Assembly (NCBI RefSeq): GCF_012926525.1
Contig: NZ_JABBNI010000007.1
Span: forward strand, 102,272 to 166,271
Source of the DNA: Clostridium muellerianum
GTDB lineage: Bacteria > Bacillota > Clostridia > Clostridiales > Clostridiaceae
Reading direction: 5' to 3'
Length of the DNA: 64,000 bases
The notes under the pieces are model-generated. The model was not told the origin of the DNA. It did no database searches and worked only from the letters and a program-made list of their open reading frames with translations. Positions 43,905 to 51,840 of the stretch are shown piece after piece (position 1 is the stretch's first letter; every line of letters starts with the position of its first letter). The position numbers were made by a program, and so were the translations under genes.

Positions 43905-44473
43905 TTTAACACCTCCCTATGTGATAATATCAACTGTATAGATTGAATTGTAATTGTGGCTAGTCCACAATTAAATAAAAATGTATCAGTAATGTAAAAA
44001 AACAAAATTCCAAGCCATATTATAGTGAAAAAAATTGATAAAATTTTTAGTCTTATTAATCTATTAAAATTTTTAATAGGTCTTTTAGGGCTTGGACAAG
44101 GTGATTTTACAGCAACTGATAAAATATCTAAAATGGCAATTCCATAATAGATTTCGCTATATGTTTTAGGCATAATTGGTGCAACTAAAGAAGTTATTAT
44201 GAATATAAATGCAGAAAATAGTAAACATTGATTAAATGTTTTAAGATGTATACCTCCTGAAAAAGTTCTAATAGAAATTAATATTACTAAGGAAAAGATA
44301 AAGAATTTAACTCTATGTAGAATGTAAAATAGAAGTATTAAAATTATTATTTTAATTACTTCACCTAATATAGCTTTTAGAGCGTAAATAGCCTTTTCTT
44401 TATCTGATTGGCTAATAGAACAATTTGAGGAAATATAATCCCCTATCATATTTGATAAAATATCTATTATCAT
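43901..44473 (-). CDS. agrB: AgrB family peptide-processing membrane protease
   Basis: 190 residues. The AgrB signature includes the catalytic His in SIRTFSGGIHLKTFNQC and the catalytic Cys in AVKSPCPSPKRPIKN. Around these are five or six hydrophobic segments (IIKIIILILLFYILHRVKFF, LLFSAFIFIITSLVAPI and others). It cleaves AgrD at its C-terminal tail and forms the thiolactone or lactone ring at the cytoplasmic membrane. It overlaps agrD by 3 bp. The expected agrC and agrA genes do not follow; only an AgrC-like relic lies beyond agrD on the opposite strand. Confidence 0.93.
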   Translation of the reverse strand: MIIDILSNMIGDYISSNCSISQSDKEKAIYALKAILGEVIKIIILILLFYILHRVKFFIFSLVILISIRTFSGGIHLKTFNQCLLFSAFIFIITSLVAPIMPKTYSEIYYGIAILDILSVAVKSPCPSPKRPIKNFNRLIRLKILSIFFTIIWLGILFFYITDTFLFNCGLATITIQSIQLILSHREVLK

Positions 44474-45135
44474 AGCTCATCACCAGGTTAATTATAAATC
44501 TGCTTTTATAGGAAGTAAACACATTTGGTATAAAAAGTGTAAAAAGCGTAATAAAAAGTAAAAGAGGATATTTGATTTATATTTTCATACCAAAATTAAG
44601 TGTTTTAAGGACAATAGTATTGAATTTTATACAAAAATAAGTATTATTATAACTAACAAGCTTGTTATATTGTGATGCATCATTATAATATTTTGTTTGA
44701 TTAGTAAAAACGTGAACATTGTAATATTATTATCTAATAGGGAGGTGAGCTAAAAAAGGTAAGGAATGATTTAAAACATTGTTTTGGCAAAACAACTCCA
44801 GCTGCTTAAACAGTGTCTAAAGTTGATAATAGTAATGACATTTATTTAAATTACGCTGTATACGTATTGTATGCAGATCCCCAACCTAGTATAATTTTAT
44901 ATATATAATGTCAAAATTTGTGTTATCAAGTGTAGAACTTTCTAGTACGGATATTATTAGAAATGTTAACGACATTTCGATTATGTTTAATTAAAAATTA
45001 TTAATGAGCATTTTTATAGTCCTATCCCAAATAATAATGCTCTTAAAATTAAAAGAATGTTTATTGCAAATATGAGCGTGTATTTAATTATTTAGAATTA
45101 AAAATAATAGCATAAAAGATAAAGTAGTATAACGT
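44474..45135. other. Long non-coding stretch with a decayed peptide-like ORF
   Basis: A strong GGGAGGTG site at 44740-44747 is followed by GTG AGC TAA. The next frame (44747-44908) reads LKKVRNDLKHCFGKTTPAA, stop, then TVSKVDNSNDIYLNYAVYVL and YADPQPSIILYI. This looks like a small precursor-peptide gene broken by a stop or frameshift, but I do not recognise the family. A GAGCAT/ATGCTC hairpin lies at 45005-45041. No other gene is seen. Confidence 0.4.
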
Positions 45136-45174
45136 TATGGAGAAATTTTTAAAAAAATTTCTCCATATTTTTAT
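45136..45174 (+). terminator. Rho-independent terminator-like hairpin
   Basis: TATGGAGAAATTTTT / AAAAATTTCTCCATA stem followed by TTTTTATT. No intact gene lies just upstream, which fits loss of a former gene. Confidence 0.65.
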
Positions 45175-45220
45175 TATCTAAAAATCTACCTACTAGTGAC
45201 TTTTTTAGTATAATCAATTA

Positions 45221-45380
45221 AGGCATCTTCAAAAAAATAGCAAGGCCAAATGTTAGTCTATTTTTTATAATACTGCGTCGACAGAACCCTTAGATAGCTT
45301 AAGCCTTTGCGGAACCTGTCTCCTTGTCTTACAAAAAATATCCGTCACATATTGGACTTGTTATTTTCTTTCAGATGCCT
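45221..45380. repeat. Dispersed element with AGGCATCTT / CAGATGCCT termini
   Basis: About 160 bp, bounded by AGGCATCTT and its near-complement CAGATGCCT; the middle is less A/T-rich (GCGTCGACAGAACCC). Both ends recur in the 50-bp copy at 38850-38899. It has no ORF, so it is MITE-like. Confidence 0.6.
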
Positions 45381-45453
45381 AAAATGATTAGCTGTAGTTA
45401 ATTAAATAGTGTATTATGTTATTACAATAAACTTTATTAGAAAGGAAAAAGAT

Positions 45454-45498
45454 AATGAACTTATTACATGTTCATTATGTAGGTTATACTTATGTTTA
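45454..45498 (+). CDS. Possible 14-residue leader peptide overlapping the response-regulator start
   Basis: MNLLHVHYVGYTYV. AGAAAGGAAA lies 8 nt before its ATG, a better ribosome-binding site than the one for the response regulator. Its stop codon (45496-45498) overlaps the regulator ATG at 45492. The sequence also forms the inverted repeat TAATGAAC / GTTCATTA. It may couple translation into the regulator gene; coding status is uncertain. Confidence 0.35.
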
Positions 45499-46166
45499 AA
45501 ATACTTGTGATTGAAGATGACGAAATTATAGGAGAAGAAATAATTACTGCTTTGAAAAAGCATGGATACCAGGGCAAAAAAATTGAAGATTTTAACATGG
45601 TTATAGAAGAATTTATTAAATATAAGCCGGATTTGGTACTTCTAGATATAAACTTACCAATATATGATGGATTTTATTGGTGTGGAAAAATAAGAATGCT
45701 TTCAAAGGTGCCTATAATATTTATATCTTCAAGGGCTGAGGAAATGGATATTATAGTAGCAACAAATATGGGTGGAGACGATTATGTTAGTAAGCCATTT
45801 TCAATAAATATTCTGCTTACTAAGGTAAATGCAATACTCAGAAGAACTTATGCTTATTTTAATGATTTGGAATCAGATGTAATTACTCATAAAGGATTAA
45901 TACTAAATTTAAAAGATGATACAATTATGTATAATGGGAAAAATCGTCAGCTTACTAGGAATGAATTTAAAATTCTTCATATACTTATGAAAAACAAAGG
46001 TTCTATAGTAAGTCGTGATAGGATTATAAGAAATCTTTGGGAGGATGAAAGTTTTGTTGATGATAATACTTTAACTGTAAATATTACAAGGCTTAGAAAA
46101 AAACTTAAGGATGTTGGCTTAGAAAATTATATTGAAACTCAAAAAAGCATGGGGTACATAGTATGA
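45492..46166 (+). CDS. BceR-like response regulator
   Basis: 224 residues. Receiver motifs are VIEDDEIIG, D in LVLLDINLPIYDGFYWCGKI, VPIIFISSRAEEMD and K in YVSKPFSINILL. The AEEMDIIVATNMGGDDYV segment and NTLTVNITRLRKKLKDVGLE in the winged helix are typical of the BceR/GraR group that controls antimicrobial-peptide resistance. It overlaps its kinase gene by 4 bp (ATGA). The ribosome-binding site is weak (GTAGG), so translation may depend on the short upstream ORF. Confidence 0.9.
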   Translation: MFKILVIEDDEIIGEEIITALKKHGYQGKKIEDFNMVIEEFIKYKPDLVLLDINLPIYDGFYWCGKIRMLSKVPIIFISSRAEEMDIIVATNMGGDDYVSKPFSINILLTKVNAILRRTYAYFNDLESDVITHKGLILNLKDDTIMYNGKNRQLTRNEFKILHILMKNKGSIVSRDRIIRNLWEDESFVDDNTLTVNITRLRKKLKDVGLENYIETQKSMGYIV

Positions 46167-47176
46167 ATTTAAGAGAATATTTAAGAGATAGAAGAAATTT
46201 AATCATTTTTTTTATAATACTAATGATATTCATAGGTGGTGTGATTTTCTTTGATAGATCTACAAGGATGCTAAAATCCAATGTGGAGTACCTAGTTATA
46301 GTTTTCTTATTAATGTTTATAATATATCTAGCAATTGATTATAGTATAATTAATTGCCATATAAGTAAAGTTAAAAAACTGCCTAAGGAAGGGTTAGATT
46401 GGATTCATAGTTTACCTTTACCTTTAAGCTCAGAACAGAAAGTTTACTTAGATACAATTAATACTTTATATGAAAATGCAAATATAAAAATAGAAAAGCT
46501 TAATGATAATAATAATGAAAGTTTTGAATTTTTAACCACCTGGGTTCATGAAATAAAAACACCTATTGCAGCTTCTAAGCTTATAATTGAAAATAATTTA
46601 AATAATGACAACGAAAAAATATTATACGGCATAGAAATGGAAATAGAGAAGGTTGAAGATTATATTCAGAAAGTATTATTTTATTCAAGAATAAATGATT
46701 TTTCTAAAGATTATAGAATAGATACCATTAAAATTCAGCATGTGGTAAAAGAAAGTATAAAGAGTGAGGCTTCCTGGTTTATAAATAAGAATATAAAATT
46801 AGAAGTAGGAAATTTAGATATAGAGGTTAATTCTGATTACAAATGGCTTCAGTTTATAATAAAGCAAGTCTTGGATAATGCTATAAAATATACAGCTAAA
46901 GGCGGAATTATAAAAATATATGCTAAAGTGGAACAAAAGGAGAAAATCCTGTACATAGAAGATAACGGCATAGGTATAAAAAAAGAAGATATTGAAAGAG
47001 TTTTTGAAAAAAGTTTTACAGGCTATAATGGAAGGATAAAGCATCATTCAACTGGAATGGGGCTTTATATAAGTCAAAAGCTTGCAGGAAAGCTGGGACA
47101 CTATATAACTATAGATTCTGAGTATGGCAGCGGGGTAGAAGTTCTAATTCATTTTCCTTCTATAAATTATATGTGA
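46163..47176 (+). CDS. BceS-like intramembrane-sensing histidine kinase
   Basis: 337 residues. Two N-terminal helices (LIIFFIILMIFIGGVIFF and LVIVFLLMFIIYLAIDYSII) are separated by only about 12 residues, so there is no real sensor domain, as in intramembrane-sensing kinases. The H box is TWVHEIKTPIAASKLI. HATPase motifs are IKQVLDNAIKYT, DNGIGIKKEDIERVF and HSTGMGLYISQKL. BceS-type kinases sense peptide antibiotics through a partner BceAB transporter. No such transporter follows here; a BceB-like permease relic lies 2 kb upstream. Confidence 0.9.
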   Translation: MNLREYLRDRRNLIIFFIILMIFIGGVIFFDRSTRMLKSNVEYLVIVFLLMFIIYLAIDYSIINCHISKVKKLPKEGLDWIHSLPLPLSSEQKVYLDTINTLYENANIKIEKLNDNNNESFEFLTTWVHEIKTPIAASKLIIENNLNNDNEKILYGIEMEIEKVEDYIQKVLFYSRINDFSKDYRIDTIKIQHVVKESIKSEASWFINKNIKLEVGNLDIEVNSDYKWLQFIIKQVLDNAIKYTAKGGIIKIYAKVEQKEKILYIEDNGIGIKKEDIERVFEKSFTGYNGRIKHHSTGMGLYISQKLAGKLGHYITIDSEYGSGVEVLIHFPSINYM

Positions 47177-47185
47177 GTACTTTCT

Positions 47186-47480
47186 AGGAACACTCACTTC
47201 ATTAAGAAGTTTTAATTGCTTGAGATATTGAAAAATACCTACCTCTTCAAATGCGACGTCCTGCCGCTTTCAGAGCTTTTTCCGCCTTGACAAAAATTAC
47301 GGTGTTTTTAGAGTAAGGAAACTCCTCTTCATTTTGTCAGAGGAGTAAGCGGTTCGCACAAAATCATAGATTTTGGCTCTCTGCTTAACAACTTCTAAAA
47401 TTTGTTCGAATGTTACTGCACAATAAATATCAGCCTTCATAAAGCTTAACGTTTCTTCTTACTTCAGTTTACATATATAA
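47186..47480. repeat. Dispersed repeat shared with the window's right end
   Basis: AGGAACACTCACTTCATTAA and the following 40 bp (to 47246) recur at 63940-64000. AAGCTTAACGTTTCTTCTTA (47442-47461) recurs inverted at about 63896-63915. The middle (CGACGTCCTGCCGCTTTCAG, GAGGAGTAAGCGGTTCGCAC) is less A/T-rich than its surroundings. No ORF was recognised. It occupies most of the gap between bceS-like and the MFS gene. Confidence 0.55.
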
Positions 47481-47566
47481 TTGTTATTCCTATTATCTTA
47501 AAACAGCAGGCTTCGTCTCAATTTTTAGAATCTAAATTATAAAATTATCAACATTAATATGTACAA

Positions 47567-47660
47567 ATGAAGTTACTAGTTTGAATTTTAACTTTTATGT
47601 AGTGATGAAACACTTACCCTATATCATGAAGTAAAAGTTAAAATTCAAACTTTCACTATA
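47567..47660. repeat. Palindromic element between convergent genes, copy A
   Basis: AGTTTGAATTTTAACTTTTA pairs with TAAAAGTTAAAATTCAAACT around TGTAGTGATG...ATATCATGAAG. It is homologous (inverted) to 53855-53930, also between convergent genes, so it may serve as a bidirectional terminator. Confidence 0.65.
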
Positions 47661-47695
47661 CTTTAAGTTGCGCTAATTATTTTGTGATTATAATA

Positions 47696-49138
47696 TTATT
47701 TTACGCTATTTTTGGCTTTACTTTTTCTACTAAGGATTAAAGATAATATAAAACCTATTCCAATTAGTATAGCAGCAATTGTTATAGAATGACTAAAGCC
47801 ACTATATATAGCATTTACTTGACTGCTTAGATTTGCTGTATTATTTATATTTTTTAAATAGATGTTTTGATAGGCTGTCATAACACCTACAAATAAAGCT
47901 GAACCTAAAGCACCAGCTAGCTGCATAGCAGTATTTACTATAGCAACACCATCTGCTTGATTTTTACCTGATAACTGGCTTAGTGCAGTGGTTTGACTAG
48001 TTGACATGGACATAGATATTCCTACCATTATAGCACAATATATAAGAGTAATTGTCCTTATAGGCGTTGATGGTGAAATACGTGATAATACAAAAGTAAA
48101 GATACATGCTACTAAGAAACCTAATGGAATTAATATATTACCGCCTATTTTATCATAAATTTTACCAACAAATGGAGTTAATACACATCCAAGAAGAATT
48201 GGTGGTAAGATAGCCATTGCTGATGCAAAAGAAGATGTATTTAAACCATTTTGTAGCAATAAAGGTAATATTACATTTATTGAAAAATTAAACATTTGCA
48301 TTAATATAATGAGTAGTGTACCTATTGTAAATATAGGATGTTTAAATGATCGTATTTCAAGTATTGGCTGTTTTAAAGACAATTGGCGTTTTCCAAAGAA
48401 AATTAATGATACTAATCCAATTGCAAAAATAGTAGCTGTAGATGATAAACTTGAAGTACCAGCTGAACTTACTGAATATATAATGCCTGCAAAGCCTATA
48501 GTTGATAGCAATATAGATAAGTAATCAATTTTAGGTTTTGTTATAGCAGAGGTATTTTCTAAATAAATATAACCTCCAATAATGCAAATTAATAAAATTG
48601 GAATTAACATTATGAATAATGAGTGCCAACTAAAATATTGTAAAAGTAAACCAGAAACTGTTGGACCAAGTGCAGGTCCTAATGTGATTACGCAAATACA
48701 TAATCCCATTATCGAACCACGTTTTTCTGGTGGGGTTACTACTAAAGCTGAATTCATCATAATAGGTATTAGCATACCAGTACCTAATGCTTGAATTACT
48801 CTTGAAATTAACAGTGCTGTAAAGGTACTGGAAAATACAGCACATAGAGTTCCTATTAAAAATATTATCATTGCGCTTAAAAATAGTTGTTTTGTAGTAA
48901 AAGTGTGAATAAGAAAAGCTGTAACTGGTACAAGAATTCCAACTACCAATACGTAGCCAGTAGTAAGCCATTGTGCCGTAGTAGCTGTAATATGCATTTC
49001 TACCATTAGCTTAGGAAATGCTACATTTAATATGGTTTCGTTAAATAGTGCTATAAAGCTTCCAAGTAGTAATACAAACATAATTGCTTTTGCATTGTAC
49101 TCAGGCTTTTCTTCCGTATAAATTTTTTTTGCTTCCAT
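47696..49138 (-). CDS. MFS drug:H+ antiporter, DHA2 family (LmrB/EmrB-like)
   Basis: 480 residues with about 14 hydrophobic segments; ATG with AAGGAGAT upstream. Hallmarks of the DHA2 group are LGSFIALFNETILNVAFPKL (motif D1, with N-x-A-x-P), TAQWLTTGYVLVVGILVPV, the motif A-like FTTKQLFLSAMIIFLIGT, SRVIQALGTGMLIPIMMN (motif B with R-x-x-Q-G-x-G) and GLCICVITLGPALGPTVSG (motif C). It exports hydrophobic antibiotics. It lies downstream of and in the same direction as an LmrA-like TetR repressor, and an operator box sits at 49163-49180 upstream of its start. Confidence 0.93.
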   Translation of the reverse strand: MEAKKIYTEEKPEYNAKAIMFVLLLGSFIALFNETILNVAFPKLMVEMHITATTAQWLTTGYVLVVGILVPVTAFLIHTFTTKQLFLSAMIIFLIGTLCAVFSSTFTALLISRVIQALGTGMLIPIMMNSALVVTPPEKRGSIMGLCICVITLGPALGPTVSGLLLQYFSWHSLFIMLIPILLICIIGGYIYLENTSAITKPKIDYLSILLSTIGFAGIIYSVSSAGTSSLSSTATIFAIGLVSLIFFGKRQLSLKQPILEIRSFKHPIFTIGTLLIILMQMFNFSINVILPLLLQNGLNTSSFASAMAILPPILLGCVLTPFVGKIYDKIGGNILIPLGFLVACIFTFVLSRISPSTPIRTITLIYCAIMVGISMSMSTSQTTALSQLSGKNQADGVAIVNTAMQLAGALGSALFVGVMTAYQNIYLKNINNTANLSSQVNAIYSGFSHSITIAAILIGIGFILSLILSRKSKAKNSVK

Positions 49139-49162
49139 TAATTATAATCTCCTTAAATATTT

Positions 49163-49180
49163 ATCTAGACCAGTTTATAT
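49163..49180 (-). promoter_or_regulatory. LmrA/QdoR-like operator upstream of the MFS gene
   Basis: ATCTAGACCAGTTTATAT; the core TAGACCAGTT also occurs before the TetR gene. It resembles the TATAGACCRGTCTATA box of Bacillus LmrA and QdoR. Confidence 0.65.
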
Positions 49181-49191
49181 ATTAAGAGGAC

Positions 49192-49344
49192 AGAGGACAG
49201 TTAAGGAAGATTTTTCTATGCTACATTACAAAAAATCTTTAATTAAATTTTTCAATGCTCGTTTCGCTAAAACGAAACATTACTTATTTATATAAATTTA
49301 AAGATTCTTTTGCGTTAGCAAAAAATCAATCTTCACTGTCCTCT
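49192..49344. repeat. GAGGACAG inverted-repeat element between MFS and TetR genes
   Basis: The left end AGAGGACAGTTAAGGAAGAT and the right end ATCAATCTTCACTGTCCTCT (49325-49344) are near reverse complements. An internal hairpin CGTTTCGCTAAAACGAAAC lies at 49259-49277. The right end overlaps the last codons of the TetR gene. A partial copy is at 31666-31710. MITE-like. Confidence 0.65.
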
Positions 49345-49935
49345 CAAAAAAGTTGAGTTATTTATATATGAATTTAGTAAAATACCTATTTGTTTACTGA
49401 CTGTTAAGAAAGCTCTAGAATTTTTTTCAGTAACTGATATTGTAATAGCTCCTTCAATGATAACTTGAATAAAAATGCCTAACTCTTGTGCAGTTTCTTT
49501 AGAAAGTCCACTTTCAATTAGTTTTTTAGTATATACATTTTGTATATCTATAAAAGCTGACTCACAGGCTTTTCTTAAAGATTCAATTGATAAATAAGTT
49601 TCTAAAGCTATGAGACTTAAAGAAATGTCTTTTAATTTTCCGTCATTTTTTAAATCTTCTATTATATTTTTAATTACGGATTGTATAGCTTCAACTGGAT
49701 TTGAGTATTTATCTAATGTATTTTTTAACCTTTTTTGAATAGTTTCACTGGAAAGTTTTATGGCTTCTAAAGCTAATTCTTCTTTTCCACCTGGAAAATA
49801 GTAATATAAAGAACCTTTAGGTGAACCACTTTCTTTTAAAATTTCATTTAATCCTGTGGCATTATATCCATTAACTTGAAAAAGCATTGCTGCTGCTGTA
49901 AGTATTTTTTCTTTTGAATCGGTTTTGTTTTTCAT
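49333..49935 (-). CDS. TetR family repressor, LmrA/YxaF-like
   Basis: 200 residues; ATG with GAAAGGAC upstream. The N-terminal TetR helix-turn-helix has KEKILTAAAMLFQVNGYNAT, GLNEILKESGSPKGSLYYYF and PGGKEELALEAI, a close match to the LmrA/YxaF subgroup. The C-terminal ligand domain contains SLIALETYLSIESLRKACES and ELGIFIQVIIEGAITISVTE. It probably represses itself and the downstream LmrB-like exporter through TAGACCAGTT boxes, and is released by a drug or flavonoid-like ligand (family knowledge). The last codons lie inside the inverted-repeat element at 49192-49344. Confidence 0.9.
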   Translation of the reverse strand: MKNKTDSKEKILTAAAMLFQVNGYNATGLNEILKESGSPKGSLYYYFPGGKEELALEAIKLSSETIQKRLKNTLDKYSNPVEAIQSVIKNIIEDLKNDGKLKDISLSLIALETYLSIESLRKACESAFIDIQNVYTKKLIESGLSKETAQELGIFIQVIIEGAITISVTEKNSRAFLTVSKQIGILLNSYINNSTFLRGQ

Positions 49936-49962
49936 TGAATTAATGTCCTTTCTAATAATATA

Positions 49963-49980
49963 ACAACTGGTCTATATATA
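49963..49980 (-). promoter_or_regulatory. LmrA/QdoR-like operator upstream of the TetR gene
   Basis: Plus-strand CAACTGGTCTATATATA; its complement contains TATAGACCAGTT, the same box as at 49163-49180. It suggests autoregulation. Confidence 0.65.
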
Positions 49981-50143
49981 TTATATAGATATGCTTAAAA
50001 AAATGTCAACAGTAAATTAGATTAATTTTAAAGGTAAGATAATAAATAGAGTTATTGGAATCATATGGGGTCTGTATAAGACTACTGGACAAATTACTCA
50101 TTGACATTAAGTAAACATGCCAGTTAAATACCATTTAAGCATT

Positions 50144-50185
50144 TAACCTCCACGGACCATAATTAAGTATAGTCAGTAGAGGTTA
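50144..50185. terminator. Hairpin downstream of the redox cluster
   Basis: TAACCTC / GAGGTTA arms with AC...GT extension, followed on the plus strand by TTTTTGTT. It lies at the 3' end of the minus-strand operon starting at 52472. The rest of 49981-50198 shows nothing recognisable. Confidence 0.45.
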
Positions 50186-50198
50186 TTTTTGTTAAAGT

Positions 50199-50648
50199 CT
50201 ATTTTTTTAAGTTTACTCTTATGGCATAACCACTTTTTATTTTATATATTCCTTTTAAGGAAACTACATTTTTATTTAAAGACTTAAATTCAGAAGTATT
50301 GTTTTGTGGGTTATATTTAATTGAAAAATCATCTTTACCATCATCATCAAAATCTATATTTTGTGAAATTATATCAGGTGTATTTTTGCTTTCATAATCA
50401 ACTTCTACAAATCCTTTAGATCTATCAGAAAAAAGCCCTTGAAATACAGGTTTGTGTATTTTTATTTGTGAGTCTTTAAAAGAAAGTGTTTTATATACTT
50501 CACCACCAGTATATAAAGGGGAAACCTTTAGTGAAGTTATGTAAGCAAACTTTTTAGCTAAAAAGTCATTGCCTATAAAAGTAGCTAGCACTACAAATAA
50601 AGCTAGAACAGCAGCAACATATCCTAAAAAAGCCTTCAATTTAATCAT
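50199..50648 (-). CDS. Membrane-anchored protein of unknown function with DxDxDG-type loop
   Basis: 149 residues from ATG 50648 (AAGGAAGG 10 nt upstream; an in-frame GTG at 50657 is too close to that site). One N-terminal helix (FLGYVAAVLALFVVLATFIG) acts as signal anchor. The outside domain contains DFDDDGKDDFSIKYNP (about residues 98-113), a calcium-loop-like D-x-D-x-D-G-x-x-D pattern. I do not recognise a family. It is the third gene of a tight operon after a DsbD-like membrane protein and a polyferredoxin, so an extracytoplasmic role in their redox pathway is possible. Confidence 0.7.
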   Translation of the reverse strand: MIKLKAFLGYVAAVLALFVVLATFIGNDFLAKKFAYITSLKVSPLYTGGEVYKTLSFKDSQIKIHKPVFQGLFSDRSKGFVEVDYESKNTPDIISQNIDFDDDGKDDFSIKYNPQNNTSEFKSLNKNVVSLKGIYKIKSGYAIRVNLKK

Positions 50649-50664
50649 TTCATTCACCTTCCTT

Positions 50665-51840
50665 TTAAAAAAAACTGCCTGTAGTTATAAGTTTTAAAAT
50701 TCTATACAATCCCTTAATCATAGTTCCACCACCAATTGTAAGTGCAAAAATGTAGGTAGGGTAAAGAAAAAGGTATCTTGATAAATTAGTTTTTATTCCT
50801 ATTTTTGTTCCTTTTATATGATAAGATACAGCTGAAGCAGAGCATATATCTATACATTTTCCACATTTAGTACAAGTTATTAAAGCTTTTGAATTTGAAA
50901 GACTATTTTCATCTATAGAGTAAGTTGGACATTCTCTTATACATTTTTTACAATTTAAGCATTTACTTTTATCTATTCTTATTTCAAATATATTTATTTT
51001 GTTAGTAAAGGATTGAAAAGCACCGAAGGGACAAAATAGTCCGCATTGAGTTCTTTTTCCAGTAAGTATAGGAAGTACTATAACTAGAATTAAAAATAAA
51101 GAGTAGAAAACTATAGCTTTAATTAATACTACTGTAGAGGTTATTTGTTCTGCTTCTGTAACTGCTTTAAAAGGGCAAAGCCAATCACAATAAACAGGAG
51201 AAAGAGTAGCAGCAGATAACAGAACAATGGATATTAAAATAGCAAAGGATAAATAAGTCCATTTTTTATCTATTTTTAATTTTGGCCTTTTGCATAATGA
51301 AGAACAACCTTCATCAAGACCTCCATAAAAACAGGCCCAGCTGCAGAATCCGCGCCCGAAAGCTAAAGAAGCACCAAGCCAAATTATTATCATACTTGCA
51401 ATGCTGGCAAATCCGGTTAAAAGAGAACCGGGGAAAATTATAGTTTTAGTTAAAGCAGCAGGTATTATAATCATGGGAATTACCATGTGGCAAAAAGGAG
51501 TTTCACCATTAATAAAAGTAGATTCATTATAGAAAATGCTGCCTCTTACTTCTATTAAATTAGTCATAAAACTGACTGCAAAAAGTAGTGCATAGGTTAC
51601 AAAAAATATTTTTCTGTATTTATAGGTTTTCTTTGTGTATACCATGAGAAAAAATAGTGCATTTATAAAGATATAGCCTATGAAAAAAGAAATTTTCATT
51701 AAAGGTTCTTTTGGGAGAGTGCTGCCACCACTTAATAAGACAATACTTAATAATAATATTGGTATGCAAGCTATTATTGATTTTATGATTTTTTTATTGT
51801 TATTTATTTTTGTTATTTGTTTTGTTTCTAAATTATTCAC
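50665..51840 (-). CDS. Membrane polyferredoxin (NapH/NosR/CcoG-like)
   Basis: 391 residues from GTG 51840, overlapping the previous gene by 4 bp, with AAGGAGATGATG upstream. Five or six membrane helices carry C-rich loops characteristic of the family: GRGFCSWACFYGGLDEGCSS, YCDWLCPFKA and CGLFCPFGAFQS (CxxxCP). There follow two ferredoxin-type 4Fe-4S motifs, CLNCKKCIRECP and CTKCGKCIDICSA. It would move electrons between a membrane quinone or flavin donor and a cytoplasmic or extracytoplasmic acceptor. The partner proteins of known members (NapG, NosZ, CcoN) are not seen here. Confidence 0.88.
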   Translation of the reverse strand: MNNLETKQITKINNNKKIIKSIIACIPILLLSIVLLSGGSTLPKEPLMKISFFIGYIFINALFFLMVYTKKTYKYRKIFFVTYALLFAVSFMTNLIEVRGSIFYNESTFINGETPFCHMVIPMIIIPAALTKTIIFPGSLLTGFASIASMIIIWLGASLAFGRGFCSWACFYGGLDEGCSSLCKRPKLKIDKKWTYLSFAILISIVLLSAATLSPVYCDWLCPFKAVTEAEQITSTVVLIKAIVFYSLFLILVIVLPILTGKRTQCGLFCPFGAFQSFTNKINIFEIRIDKSKCLNCKKCIRECPTYSIDENSLSNSKALITCTKCGKCIDICSASAVSYHIKGTKIGIKTNLSRYLFLYPTYIFALTIGGGTMIKGLYRILKLITTGSFF

